Shown here: piece by piece, positions 1-9,581 of the stretch
Layout of the letters: each line of letters opens with the position of its first letter
How positions within the stretch are numbered: position 1 is the first letter of the stretch
Assembly: GCA_000444245.1 (NCBI GenBank)
Contig: ATSW01009085.1
Coordinates: 1-21,457 of the forward strand
From: Botryllus schlosseri
Taxonomy: Eukaryota; Chordata; Ascidiacea; Stolidobranchia; Styelidae
Direction: 5' to 3'
DNA length: 21,457 bases
The notes under the pieces: generated by a model
What the model was told of the DNA's origin: nothing
The model's database searches: none
Seen by the model: the letters and a program-made list of their open reading frames with translations, nothing else
Position numbers and translations under genes: made by a program

Positions 1-1009
1 CACCCCTGTTATAGAATATATAGATAGCTCCTCGAAGTCTACAGGTCCTCTCTTCAACTGCCGACGCTACCAAGTCTAAAGATGAGAGTATCTACACCGC
101 AGCATCGGACCTTTAAATTTGATTTGGAATCCCAGATCGTCGTCCAAATGTCAATTCCATTCCACTCGTTCGTATAGAGTTAGTCAACAACGCCCGTCAT
201 CAATCAGAAAACAACCCATTGTTAAACAACAAATTAACAATGTGAGTAGTCCTATTGCATTTTCAAACGCATCGTATTCCTTTCGATCACGTCACCGAGT
301 TAATAACAGTTTGAGAATGAAAGTAATTACCCTTTTCCGATAACGCAATCATACCTTGATTGACACTGGCGCCGGACCAATCACAACAATCGTGTAAATT
401 GAATAATTTCAGACGCCTTGATTACATATTGAATGCAACATATGCAACATAAAGATCCTGATTTCCAAGAATACCTGCACTAAAAGAAGTATAATGACCT
501 CGGATTACGTGTAAATGCTTAACCGCAGAGTCGCCAGACACTTCCACACAAACTACCTTAACGATCAGCGTATGTAGACTCTAATACAGTGGTTACAGAA
601 CTTTTTCGGCTTGTAGCACACTAGAAAATTTCTATAACGCTCGCGGCACGCTTACAAGAAAGTTGCTAAAATGTATCCACATGTTAATGCGATGGCTATG
701 CTTGTTTATGCAAACATTTAGCCGACTAAACGATGTTCAATTGTTGACAAAAACACCCGCATCTCGTCATTTCCCAAGCAGTGTCTCTGGATTACGTACT
801 TTTATTTTAGTCAAAACGAAGAAAAAACAAGTTCGCATACCCATTAAGGTACAAATCAATATAAGATTTTGATTGCACTTATCATGAAATCGAAAACGGC
901 ATTTTGAAAGGAGGCGTTTTGTAAATAAATAGGCTGTTCTTCATCATATTGAAGTTAGTTCGATTTGCATTGTAATTGCCGTATACTGGATTTGATAATC
1001 TTACGTTGC
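1..1009. other. Intergenic or intronic DNA, no gene seen
   Basis: This AT-rich stretch has no reading frame with recognisable protein similarity. The longest frames (for example 119-343 and 663-872 on the plus strand) are short, of low complexity and lack motifs. If the minus-strand exon at 1651-1758 is real, this could be part of its intron or hold later exons that I cannot see. Confidence 0.5.
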
Positions 1010-1325
1010 CAAATTGTTTTTTTTTCTAGAATTTGAACTGTCCACTCTGTACATTTATCTACCTTCTATTTTTTTTGTGTGTTCATTGCATTTCATTCTT
1101 TCGTTTACTTCTTTATTATTGTTGCCTGTTACTCTGTTGTTGTTCCAACTTACCACTGTTCTACCTGTTTTTAATTTATTCTTGACGCGAGACTCTATTA
1201 AANGACGATTTTTGTACTCCATCGCTGCAGCTGACTAGATGGTCCCTAAGGAACCGTATCGCTGCAACATGTATTTTGTTTTTGAATGTAATTTTTTGCT
1301 CAATAAAAACTGTCTCTCTCTCTGC
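1010..1325 (+). mobile_element. Probable 3' tail of a non-LTR retrotransposon
   Basis: A strongly T-rich stretch runs into a short block with CTGACTAGATGG and GTCCCTAAGG. An AATAAA signal (about 1302-1307) and a short (TC)n run at about 1312-1322 follow. A T-rich 3' untranslated region, a polyadenylation signal and a simple-repeat tail are typical of a LINE 3' end in the CR1/L2/I groups. No coding part is left, so the family is not settled. A host mRNA 3' end on the plus strand is the alternative. Base 1203 is an N in the assembly. Confidence 0.35.
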
Positions 1326-1380
1326 AAGATCCCATCAAATAAGGCTTATACTTGAACATTATACCCCTATTATTGTTATT

Positions 1381-1446
1381 GCGGCCCGCGGCGTCATCAA
1401 AAACTAGGAAATCGGCCCGCGAGCACATTTGAGTTTGAGACCCCAG
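1381..1446 (-). mobile_element. Terminal fragment of a hAT transposon
   Basis: Read on the minus strand, the piece begins CTGGGGTCTCAAACTCAAAT and continues through two GCGGGCC-type motifs. This closely follows the widespread hAT end CAGGGGTCTCAAACTC followed by GGCCCGCGGGCC. The outer end lies at 1446. I could not find the partner end, so this is a solo terminus. Confidence 0.6.
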
Positions 1447-1650
1447 GGTAGCGTGTCTGATGTTAAAATTCAACAGTCCATGCTACCCGCTAGAATTTAA
1501 GGCTTCTCACTAAGAAAGCTGAAGAACGTAATGTGCTGAGAGCACATGTATTTTAGACATAATTTGAGTGGTCCTCAGTTGATGGATAGTGCGCCGTAGC
1601 ATCCTGTAATATACGTTAATGTTGTATATACTACTGCGCTGAAGTCTTAC

Positions 1651-1758
1651 CTGCTTGGAAAGTATATGAATAGCCACCAGAACGACAATTCCAGCAATAA
1701 GAGGCACTGCTATCCTGACGCATTTGGATACGTTTAACCTTCGATATAATAATCCCAT
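1651..1758 (-). CDS. Candidate first coding exon of a type II membrane protein
   Basis: On the minus strand an ATG at 1758-1756 has A at -3 and G at +4, a strong Kozak context. It opens 36 codons that end exactly at an AG|GTAAGA splice donor (exon edge 1651, phase 0). The peptide starts MGLLYRRLNVSKC and runs into a hydrophobic stretch of about 18 residues (IAVPLIAGIVVLVAIHIL) and then SKQ. A short basic cytoplasmic tail followed by a single signal-anchor is the layout of Golgi type II enzymes such as glycosyltransferases and sulfotransferases, but nothing here identifies the enzyme. The next exons would lie leftward, past a LINE tail and a hAT end, and none is recognisable in the window. Chance is possible because the peptide is short. 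I rate the combination of ATG context, anchor and perfect donor as suggestive, not proven. Confidence 0.42.
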
Positions 1759-1885
1759 GATGTGGCTTTTTTATTACTGTATGTATAATATTATATTGGG
1801 ACTTCTGTAATGGTTGAAATCAATTCAAACGTCAATTCTATAAATTTTCGAATTGCACAAATTCCGCTTTGACATCAATGATTTG

Positions 1886-2055
1886 CATACGAATTGCCTA
1901 TCCTACTACAGTGGGTAAGGCCGTTTCGCATGTGTACGTAGTTCATAACTCCATGCATTCAATGGACCAGCATATGAATTGCAAAATACAGTAGGTAAGG
2001 CAGTTTCGCATATGCACGGGGTTCATAACTCCCTGTATTCAATGCACCAATCTCC
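1886..2055. repeat. Tandem duplication, two units of about 85 bp
   Basis: Units 1886-1970 and 1971-2055 align along their length. Both open CATA(C/T)GAATTGC and share ACAGT(G/A)GGTAAGGC, then GTTTCGCAT, GTTCATAACTCC and ATTCAATG. They differ at roughly one position in six. The pair lies just upstream of the candidate minus-strand first exon, so it could be part of its upstream region, but no function is visible. Confidence 0.85.
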
Positions 2056-2375
2056 TAGGCCTTGGCTCCAGTCTTCCGAGATTCCCCACTACTTGCTTAC
2101 ATACGTCAAATTTTAGTGACTGTATGTCATTATACACATGTATGCGCAGCGAGCGAGGGTGGAGCTTACGCGTAAATTTGTCGAAGCGAGAAGACTTATT
2201 GCATTATCGGCATTTGCGATGTAGGCTATTCAACCCTAATGACATTTGTGGTAATCATGGTGTTTGTCGACTACAATGGTCATTTACACCAGGCCGATAT
2301 TTCTTATTTTTGATTCCGTAACCGTCGACTTGTAGCACGGCACACTTCTAGGCTTTTGTAACACACCGCTTATGC
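2056..2375. other. Unassigned DNA, weak coding-like frame
   Basis: No supported gene. The plus frame 2124-2321 includes NPNDICGNHGVC, which faintly recalls an EGF-like segment. The remaining cysteines and the flanking splice sites of a real EGF exon are missing, so it is not called. Confidence 0.4.
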
Positions 2376-2853
2376 CAGGGGCCGCCAACTCAAAACGGGT
2401 CAGGGGCCACTTTCAAATTTCTGGAGGCCGCGGGCCGAATGAATTCATTATCGAGATAAAATAGGCCACATAGTTGAACAACTACGCTATCTCGTCACCT
2501 ACTAAACCCTAATGAAGTGATATCTTGGTAAATTTGGGGTACTGGGCTTATCGAACGCCTTGAAATCTTAATTAAGAATTGCACCGCGCGTTGATTGATC
2601 AGAGAGAAGCAGACGTGGTGGCGCCTGTGTGACAATGCTGTTCTCAAATCCACATTGTCCTCGTCATTATTGGCGAGAAATTGCTTTGAAGTTACATTGC
2701 TGTCGTTAAAATACATTCATTCAATACGATTTATTCCTTGTATATGTGGATAAATGGGCGAATAATGTATCGATTCAGCAATCCGGCCCGCCAAGTTCTT
2801 AATTTTCCTATATCCGGCCCGCCGACTGGAGAAGTTGCACGGGCACGCCCCTG
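2376..2853. mobile_element. hAT MITE (CAGGGGCCGCCAAC end)
   Basis: The left end reads CAGGGGCCGCCAACTC and the right end closes with GCACGCCCCTG. Both are followed inward by GGCCCGC or GCGGGCC motifs, the usual dress of hAT ends in animals. The element is about 478 bp. The 8-bp flanks (GCTTATGC and ACCTAACC) do not match, so it is old or the copy is composite. The minus-strand frame inside it (2495-2716) is not a gene. The LINE remnant begins directly to its right. Confidence 0.6.
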
Positions 2854-2861
2854 ACCTAACC

Positions 2862-4671
2862 CGACACGTTTACGCTCGATAATGGTATCCCACAAGGAAG
2901 TGTGTTGTCTCCGACTTTATTCGCAATCATGATCAATGACCTCCCTCGTGACCTTTCGACTAACATCAATATGTTTGCAGATGACGTCTGCATTTGGGAT
3001 ATCGGACTAAACGCTTGTGATATAGCCTCAAACGTGCAGGCCTCGCTCAACTCCATTCAGGAGTGGTGCCACCATTTGGGATTCAAATTTAACGCTAAAA
3101 AGTCGGCCGGTATGCTGTTCACGAGGAAGTGCTAGTACCCTGATATCAATTTACTTATTGGACAGGTCGAATTACGCTTAGGAACAAGAGTTCAAATATT
3201 TGGGGATTATATTGGATGCAAAACTTAATTATGGTGCGCATTCGCGTATGGTTGTCGCAAATTGCATCAGACGGCTCCTTGTATTACGAGCATTGGCTGG
3301 TACTACGTGGAGTGCCTCGAAGTCTTGCCTTGTGATCGTATACAAACTTTGATCAGTTATAGAATAAGGTATTGAGGCGTATTTATTCTCACCAAAATAC
3401 GTATTGAAAGCGCTTTAGTCGCTTCAGAACAACGCGCTGAGAATATGCAGCGGTGCAATGTCGAGTGTACCATCGTATGCATTACAGCACTCATGTCTTG
3501 AACTGCCTATACACTTGCGACGTCTGCAAGCCTGCCTCAACTACCGCTGCCAAATCATTGCAATCGAAAACCACCCATGTACGTACACCGCTAACAGAGC
3601 AGAGCTGGCATGAAATATTTCCAGGTTCATTTCGATTCGAACTTTTAATATGCTCACAAAGTTGAATGAGGGCAAAAAAGACGTGAAAATAGCAGAGTAC
3701 AATAATCTCTATCCCGACGCTACGTGGAATGAAAAACCATGTTACAACCGTCGATACGCACTTGCAATCGATCATATCCAACATACAACAACCTGATTAC
3801 ACCTGATGTAATCAGGTTTGAATCCAACCACCACTTCTGTTTATATACGGTTCTTATATACAAATATTTACTGATGAATCGAAAACGAAATTTAGATATG
3901 GGCAGGTTTCCACGTAAAAGGACTCGGAGTCGATTCCCGCATTGCCTTGGATGGGAATCTATCAGATATTTCCCACAGATCTCATTGCGATTCTAAATAG
4001 CCTAAATTGGGTGCGTAGCGATTGTCCAAATCACTCAAATATAGCTATACTATCTAATAGTCCAGTGCCCTTCTCGCTCTACAATCTCTACAACGTGATA
4101 ATCAAACTTTATCCGATATAATTATGCTTTGTAGAAGTCTTTCTGGGCGTTCAATACGAGTCACCTTTATTTGGATTCCAGGAAACAGAGGCGTTGGTCG
4201 AAACGAAGAGGCAGATCGGCTCGCAAAATCCGCAGCATCAGACGAAAGTCCTGACATCGCACAGACACAAAGTCTAACTCCAGAAGAATGCAAATCCATC
4301 GGTAGTGACTATTGATGGAATATGTGGAAATCTGAACTAGTCAACGAAGACTCGCAATACCAAGGTCTAATACAGAATTTCGCGGAATTTATTGCCTCTC
4401 AAGACGTGAGTCGTCTATCTACTTGATCCGACTCCAAACTGACCATTGCGGGATGAACGAACATTTGCACAGGATCGGATGCCATGACACTGGCGTTAAC
4501 ATTGTATTATCAGAAATTCTTACTAGCCCTTTCACTGCAACGCCTATTATAGAATTCGCACTCTTGTCGAATGGAATAATTTAGAAATGTATTGTTCTAA
4601 TCAAACTTTCGATCTGGTACACAAGGCCATAGTAGCCGGGCATCAATAAAAACCCATACCAACCAACGAAC
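2862..4671 (+). mobile_element. LINE remnant, I/Nimb-like: reverse transcriptase plus RNase H
   Basis: Translation from about 2866 gives NGIPQGSVLSPTLFAIMIND (palm motif B region) and then FADD, the catalytic Asp pair at 2974-2985, followed by IQEWCHHLGFKFNAKKS. After a stop and frame changes, EFKYLGIILDAKLNYGAHS and IRRLLVLRALAG follow at about 3187-3300. Near 4145-4235 the RNase H end appears: VTFIWIPGNRGVGRNEEADR (canonical HxGIxGNExAD, here with Asn for the His). A degraded C-terminal zinc-finger-like region and an AATAAAA with an ACCAACC-rich tail close the copy near 4671. The 5' part (endonuclease, RT fingers) is absent. RT followed by RNase H in the same orientation fits the I superfamily, including Nimb. 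The copy is dead, with many stops and shifts. Its left edge abuts the hAT MITE at 2853. Confidence 0.88.
3790..3818. repeat. Perfect 12-bp inverted repeat with 5-nt loop
   Basis: Arms AACCTGATTACA (3790-3801) and TGTAATCAGGTT (3807-3818) are exact reverse complements around CCTGA. It sits inside the decayed LINE between its RT and RNase H parts. It could be a tiny local inversion-duplication made during decay. No function is implied. Confidence 0.85.
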
Positions 4672-4695
4672 CCGGAGTGGCAGCTCTGCTTAGGT

Positions 4696-5093
4696 CAGTG
4701 GTTCTCGACCGGGGGCCCGCGAAGCATTTTCAGGGGGTTCTCGGAACCTCAGAATTTACAAAATGGTTAATAACCTCATTTATATTTTTATTAGGGAAAT
4801 CACGAGACAGTTCACTTCTTTACTGGTAAAGCTCCAGGACTCACATCAACAGAATGGCCGTTTAAAATTAAATATCCTACTCGGCAAACTAATCTTAATT
4901 GCTAAATTGCCAATAGCCTACTACTACAGTTATTGCTGTTTCGAGATGTTTTGTTAGGGATTGCGGAAATAATAAGAAAAAGGTGGAGAAGTAAGGTTAA
5001 TCACGATGACTTCAAAATGCTTGCGAAAATACATTTTCTCCTGTGACATACATAACCCCTAATCTATAATGACTTCAAGATGAGCAGCCAGAC
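4696..5093 (+). mobile_element. hAT transposon, left-end fragment
   Basis: It begins CAGTGGTTCTCGACCGGGGG and goes on with GCCCGCGAAGC, matching the common hAT end CAGTGGTTCTCAACC. No convincing partner end was found before the next hAT end at 5094. The partner could be the right end at 6164, with the other elements between them as later insertions. The exact right limit is therefore open. The frame at 4763-4957 has no recognisable domain. Confidence 0.5.
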
Positions 5094-5843
5094 CAGACCT
5101 GGGCAAAGTGCGGCCTGCGGGTCAAATGCGGCCCGCGAAATCATTCTGTGCGGCCCGCGCAAGGTTGCTTGGAATTCATTACATGAAATCTGCTTTTTGA
5201 ATGTTGATGCGTGGACTAAAGCCATACGCTGTATCGTATGAGCTAAACAGGAAATTCGTTTATTTCGATTCCTGTTTATTAATGTGCCACGATTGCGCTG
5301 CTCACGTACCTCGCATGCTTAATCTCCTGATTCAAAATAAAGGCAATGTGGCTAAGTCTGAGTAACAATTAGATTCAAAAGAAATCATTCTTTCCATATA
5401 GTTTAGGTCAAACCTTCTTTGTTTCCATTGTCACATTACGCATTATACAGTACGTGTTTCAAATTGTTGCGTGAGGCGTTTCAAATCCCTAATTCGTAAA
5501 ACAAGTCAATCAGTGCTCGCGATTACGATATGACTCATCATAGCTATCACCCATAAAGGATGACCGGGCATGTCAAAAAGAGAAAGCCGAAAGATGTTAA
5601 AAATTCAAATAAGGTTCAGAGCACAAAATATTTGTATACTGAAGTTAGGGGTACACGTTTTAGTTTTTGACGAGCATATCGCAGAAATTAACGATATTTA
5701 TTATGACAAAAACACGAAACACTCCGTCAAGGGAGGGCGAATTTCAGAAAAACTCCGGTCAACATCAAGGCCATTTGAGCTGCACTCTGCTCGGAATGCA
5801 GCGACCAAGACAAGCTTTGTGCTATCTCGTATACATTTCATTG
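5094..5843 (+). mobile_element. hAT transposon with CAGACCTGGGC end, right edge uncertain
   Basis: The left end CAGACCTGGGCAAAGTGCGG is followed by three GCGGCC(T/C)GCG-type blocks within 60 nt, a well-known hAT terminus. An imperfect hairpin (AAACAGGAA with TTCCTGTTT at about 5246-5278) lies inside. I see no matching right end, so only the first 100 to 200 bp are firmly attributable. The rest up to 5843 is unassigned sequence without a gene; frames at 5570-5869 and 5667-5879 show no domain. Confidence 0.45.
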
Positions 5844-6164
5844 CAGTGGTTATCGAACTGGGGACGTGAAAGCATCTGAAGGAAGGCGGGAAGCCGAAGT
5901 TAAAAGAAAATTATTTTCGCGCTCCGCGCGATTTACCCCCAGCTTATAGTATAGTTATTGCTCTGTGCATTGTCCGACTTTGATATTACAATATTCTCTC
6001 ATTAACAACCATAACCTTCCATACCATCAAACTATTTCTTGGGATTGCTATATTCTGGTTGCTATTTTCAATATGTTGTGATATCATGATAGGGGTGGGG
6101 GTTGTCGCGAAAGTTTTCACTATCATAAAGGGGGGCGTACCTATAAAAAGCTTGAGAACCACTT
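5844..6164. mobile_element. hAT MITE of about 320 bp
   Basis: The left end CAGTGGTTATCGAACTGGGG pairs with the right end GCTTGAGAACCACTT. The inverted ends share about 11 of 15 positions with each other and with the hAT consensus CAGTGGTTCTCAACC. The 8-bp flanks TTTCATTG and ATTTAGTG agree at five positions, consistent with a decayed target duplication. A G-rich tract lies near the right end. It carries no coding capacity. Confidence 0.6.
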
Positions 6165-6520
6165 ATTTAGTGAAGAAACAGAACACACGTTGGAGCGACG
6201 TATCATAAGGTAGCCAGCTCCAGTGTGAGCATATATTCCAAGACATCAGGCAAAAGCCTTGACATAAACATGTGGGTTTTTCACCCTTTCATCTCCGGGA
6301 CCTTTGTGTCAGCTATCAAAACATCGTTTTAGGATCTAGATATTCATAGCATAGTGGAATATGAAATTTCAATCTTGATATGATAAAGTAGAATATGGAT
6401 TTAAAGTTACTATAGGACACATAATTTGCTCCATAAAAAGAGTTTGATTTGAAATTTCTGCGTCCAGAATACGCTAACCTAAACACGATAACCCCAAACC
6501 CTGATAATATGGTGACTGAG
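6165..6520. other. Unassigned AT-rich DNA
   Basis: I see no gene, transposon end or RNA gene here. The minus-strand frame 6316-6537 is AT-driven with no recognisable domain. Confidence 0.5.
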
Positions 6521-6588
6521 CTTATTTTGCATGTCACGACTTACCTTATTTGGCATGTGACCGACCTAATTTTGCATGCAATCACATC
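6521..6588. repeat. Short tandem repeat, three units of about 22 bp
   Basis: Three imperfect units occur in a row: CTTATTTTGCATGTCACGAC, CTTATTTGGCATGTGACCGA, and CTAATTTTGCATGCAATCAC. The shared core is ATTT(T/G)GCATG. It is a small minisatellite with no apparent link to a gene. Confidence 0.75.
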
Positions 6589-6667
6589 AATCCTGTAGTC
6601 GATATTATTTCCATACCCTTGCTATCTATATGCATAAAATGTAATATTTGATTTATGGGGTCATCAT

Positions 6668-7082
6668 TAGGGCAAGTTTTTGCAACTTTTGAAACTTTTT
6701 TTTACATCTTCCGGCAGCTTCCTAAATACTCGTAAGATATGTAGAAGACTGTTTTAAGCTGTTTGAAGGAATCTTATAGTGCAACTTTTTGCAACTTTTG
6801 TCCATTTTTTCATGCAGCTCTTTGCAACATTTTGCATCTTTTTCTATTTTTCATGAACGTATTTTCGGTTTTGGTGAAATACACGGCCAAATTCGACTGA
6901 AACACCGTAAATCAGCACCGAAGTAACGCTTTTACGGGTATTTCGGAGCTGAGCCGGAAAATTGACCTTTTTTTAGTCAACCGAGCAAAATGTGGTCAAA
7001 ATGCAACTTCTGCAACTTTTTTCGAAAATAAATGAATAAATGCAACTTTCCACGGATTTAACTGCAACAAAAACTTTCCCTA
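6668..7082 (+). mobile_element. Family E hAT MITE, copy 1
   Basis: The ends are TAGGGCAAGTTTTTG and, inverted at the right, CAAAAACTTTCCCTA. The interior is rich in GCAACTTTT runs and carries a unique block (GGCCAAATTCGACTGAAACA). Copy 2 at 10072-10470 is the same element in the opposite orientation and has a perfect 8-bp target duplication, which places the family in hAT (hAT ends often begin TAGGG or CAGGG). Here the flanks GTCATCAT and TATATTAC no longer match, so this copy is older or was rearranged. Confidence 0.85.
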
Positions 7083-8588
7083 TATATTACTATATTGGAA
7101 GCCTAATACTCAATTCTGCCCAGCCCTTGTCGTGACCAGCGTGACTCCCGGCTTGTCAATATCGTGAACTCAGTAATCAGGTTTTATCGCCGACGCAACC
7201 TAATTCTATGCAGCGCGATAGTTTTATAGAGATTCTGTGACAAGCGTTGGTCGGTATTTGCGGTGTGTTTAGTCGGCGGTTTATTTATTACCGTGAAAGG
7301 AGGTTTTGCGATTTTTAAAAATTCCTCAGGTTACGTCACCAGCAATTTGTTTTTGAAAGCGAAAGCGGATGGTAACGTACTAATATGATGATGTCGTAAC
7401 GGTATGAATGCGGTAAGTTGAAATATGTGCCTTTTATGCGACCACAAAAACATAATGTCGGTTCTACATGGCATTAAAGATTATTTTGTATGTTATCGAC
7501 CATGCCTATTTCATTGCACTTTGCGACAGTGTTGTGGGTTGATCGCGGCTTCGCGGATATGTCATTTCCACTAACTTGCATAGCTTGCACTCCGTGTTTC
7601 GTATGCTGTGGCACGACCAATCGAGGTTTCTAGGCTTCCAAAGTGGAAGTAGCATCGAAACTAAAATTGACGTTGATGAATCATCATTCCAGCACTTGAA
7701 AAACACCGTCTCAAACTACTCGGATTATTAGAAATCATAACTCGGATCATTGCTCCCAGCCCCAATCGTGAACTGTTGCTGAAACGCGTTTATTACTTGA
7801 TCAGAGCTCACGGTGTGGTGTGCGTGTCCCGCTCACAAGCTCATCTGTAAAAAAATATTGGCGGAAATGCATCTTGTCGTGATTCGCTGGTTTCGTGCGC
7901 GATCCGAGCCATTTACAGTCGTGGCGGTAAGATGCGACAGGAAACTTTGATCAATCGTGTATCGCGCGTTTGCGCCGAATCGATCATTTCTCGTGACAAG
8001 CGGTTATCATACAGAGCAGTGCTACTCGGTCCAGTTGTAAAATTTTAAAATTTGCTTATCTCCGTTATAACTGTCATGAAATATATTTACAGTCATCCAA
8101 ATGTAATACGGTATGACTATTTACAAAATCCGGTAAAGCAGTATTAGCAAAAGCAATAAGCGAAACGTATTTATTGTTCCGTTAGTCACAGATAGTTCGG
8201 GAATTGATATATATTTCTTGCTAGTTCTGTAAATCTTGGTTCTAAAGTGGTGAGAGCGAGTCAAAGCAGTGGTCAACGTTTTCTCTCGCACAGATCTGAA
8301 ATCATAATTGGAGAACGCTGACACTTGCCCAAATCAACGATAATGAACATTTCTTTTCAAATGACCAAGCAAATAAGGAGACAGATCAGGTCTGAATTCA
8401 GCACAGTAAAGGCCGCCAGTCCTGAAATAGAGGAGTGCGAAACGGCGAAAGGCACCAATTCTTTCGAGCGACGTAAATTCTTCAATACGCTAAGTTGATT
8501 GTAACAGACTTTGGATTCCGTTCGTTTTACGGCGTCTATCTGCCGATAGTATTAGGCCAACGATGAGATTAAATATTGTTATCGTTTC
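7083..8588. other. No gene recognised; CpG-containing DNA before the PTBP gene
   Basis: The stretch is less AT-rich than its surroundings, with many CG dinucleotides around 7130-7300 and 7840-8000. No frame carries a recognisable domain (7506-7706 and 8121-8324 on the minus strand are motif-free). A consensus splice donor GCG|GTAAGT at 7412/7413 follows an ATG at 7404-7406. It is discussed as a speculative first exon for PTBP but not called. Confidence 0.45.
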
Positions 8589-8760
8589 AGCTTTTTCGGG
8601 TTAGATTAGAATTACTGTATTCGCAAAAACTTCAAATTTGAATTCCGCGTTGCAACCAAATACGACAAAAATCAAGCCCAGTTCATATCAGACCAGCGTT
8701 TATTCTCACAAGCACGAGAATGGCAAATGTGACGACGCGAATATTCAATTGTGACGTAAC
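8589..8760 (+). repeat. Family F satellite unit, isolated copy
   Basis: It begins CAGCTTTTTCGGGTTAGATT and contains GCAAAAACTT, GTTCATATCA and GAGAATGGCAAATG in the same order as the tandem units at 9582-10060 and the reversed copy in the PTBP intron near 16321-16486. It is diverged from them but collinear. Confidence 0.7.
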
Positions 8761-8763
8761 AGT

Positions 8764-8850
8764 TGATTGGCATGTATGGCTCTTTGGCGGTTGAGATGGA
8801 CAAAATAGGGCCAATATGGCTCTTCGTACAAAAAAGGTTCCCGACCACTG
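8764..8850 (-). mobile_element. hAT terminus (CAGTGGTCGGGAACC)
   Basis: On the minus strand it starts at 8850 with CAGTGGTCGGGAACCTTTTT and continues with GAAGAGCCATA and later CAAAGAGCCATACATG. This is the standard hAT end CAGTGGTCGG(G/C)AACC followed by repeated AGAGCCAT blocks. Only one end is present. This fragment explains part of the 132-codon minus-strand frame at 8683-9081, which is therefore not a host gene. Confidence 0.7.
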
Positions 8851-9190
8851 CTGTATGCGGAGCTTGTCACGTTTCGCACTATGCAGAGACCATAAAAACA
8901 TTTCAGAAATTAGATTTCCTGCATTTCGATATCTGTATAGACTAATTTGAACGGAATCATCTCGTCGACGAAGTCTGCTCCGTTCACCGACACGCCTACA
9001 AATACGGCGATGTTCGGCTGTAAAACTTGCCGAGAACTCCGCAGTCCGCACATATCCATACCTAACTCCATACGCCTGCAATTACCGCCGCCGTTCTTAT
9101 TATAGTAGCCTGCATCAAATTGGTGACATGGTGATGATTCGTGGCTGAAACTCGAGTCTCAGTTTTGATTGGTGTACGCTGCAAGTTTGT
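8851..9190. other. Unassigned DNA
   Basis: No supported gene. The minus-strand open frame that crosses this stretch starts at 9081 and runs on into the hAT end and the satellite unit, and it carries no known motif. Confidence 0.4.
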
Positions 9191-9560
9191 GTTGAAATCC
9201 GATACGCCACGACCACGGGTTGAACCGCGCGCGCGCGTTAAGTAATTTCAAGTTTCCGTTGCCCCGAGTTTACGCCGCAAATCTGGCGCGTTGCTTCTCT
9301 GTTTGCCGAGACGCGGGCCGACAGGATAAATATTTATCGCGACGCACCAAAGGCACGGCGCGTATTATTGATCTGTAGCGAGATATTTGGATTGTTGCCG
9401 AGAAATGCAAAACGTGACTCGCTACCCTACAGTTCAATCGGAATATCGCGTCGCTCGTTAAACTGCGTGCATCTGTGACACCTTTGATATTAACTGGCAG
9501 AGGTTGAAACCGCTCATACTATGTTGCGAGGCATCGCGAGGCGGTCGTTCTCCGGCACAG
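9190..9560. promoter_or_regulatory. CpG-rich stretch, possible promoter region
   Basis: CG dinucleotides are visibly dense here compared with the AT-rich flanks, including a (CG)6 run at 9226-9237 and repeated GCGCG, CGACG and TCGCG. A 14-bp palindrome GATAAATATTTATC at 9325-9338 could offer a TATA-like core. It lies about 2.2 kb before the first recognised PTBP exon. Undermethylated CpG-rich DNA next to repeat-rich DNA is a reasonable promoter candidate, but no transcript evidence can be seen in the sequence. The alternative is a GC-rich transposon interior. Confidence 0.25.
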
Positions 9561-9581
9561 TTGGATAATTCAGAAAGTTTT

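Noticed and set aside
2124-2321. EGF-like look of NPNDICGNHGVC
   Set aside because: It lacks the other four cysteines in the right spacing and has no acceptor or donor at domain edges.
3805-3830. tRNA B-box-like string GGTTTGAATCC
   Set aside because: No matching A box or cloverleaf arms. The sequence is part of a local palindrome inside the LINE.
8683-9081. 132-codon open frame on the minus strand, among the longest in the window
   Set aside because: It runs through a hAT terminus (8764-8850) and a satellite unit (8589-8760), and the peptide has no known motif. It is open by chance.
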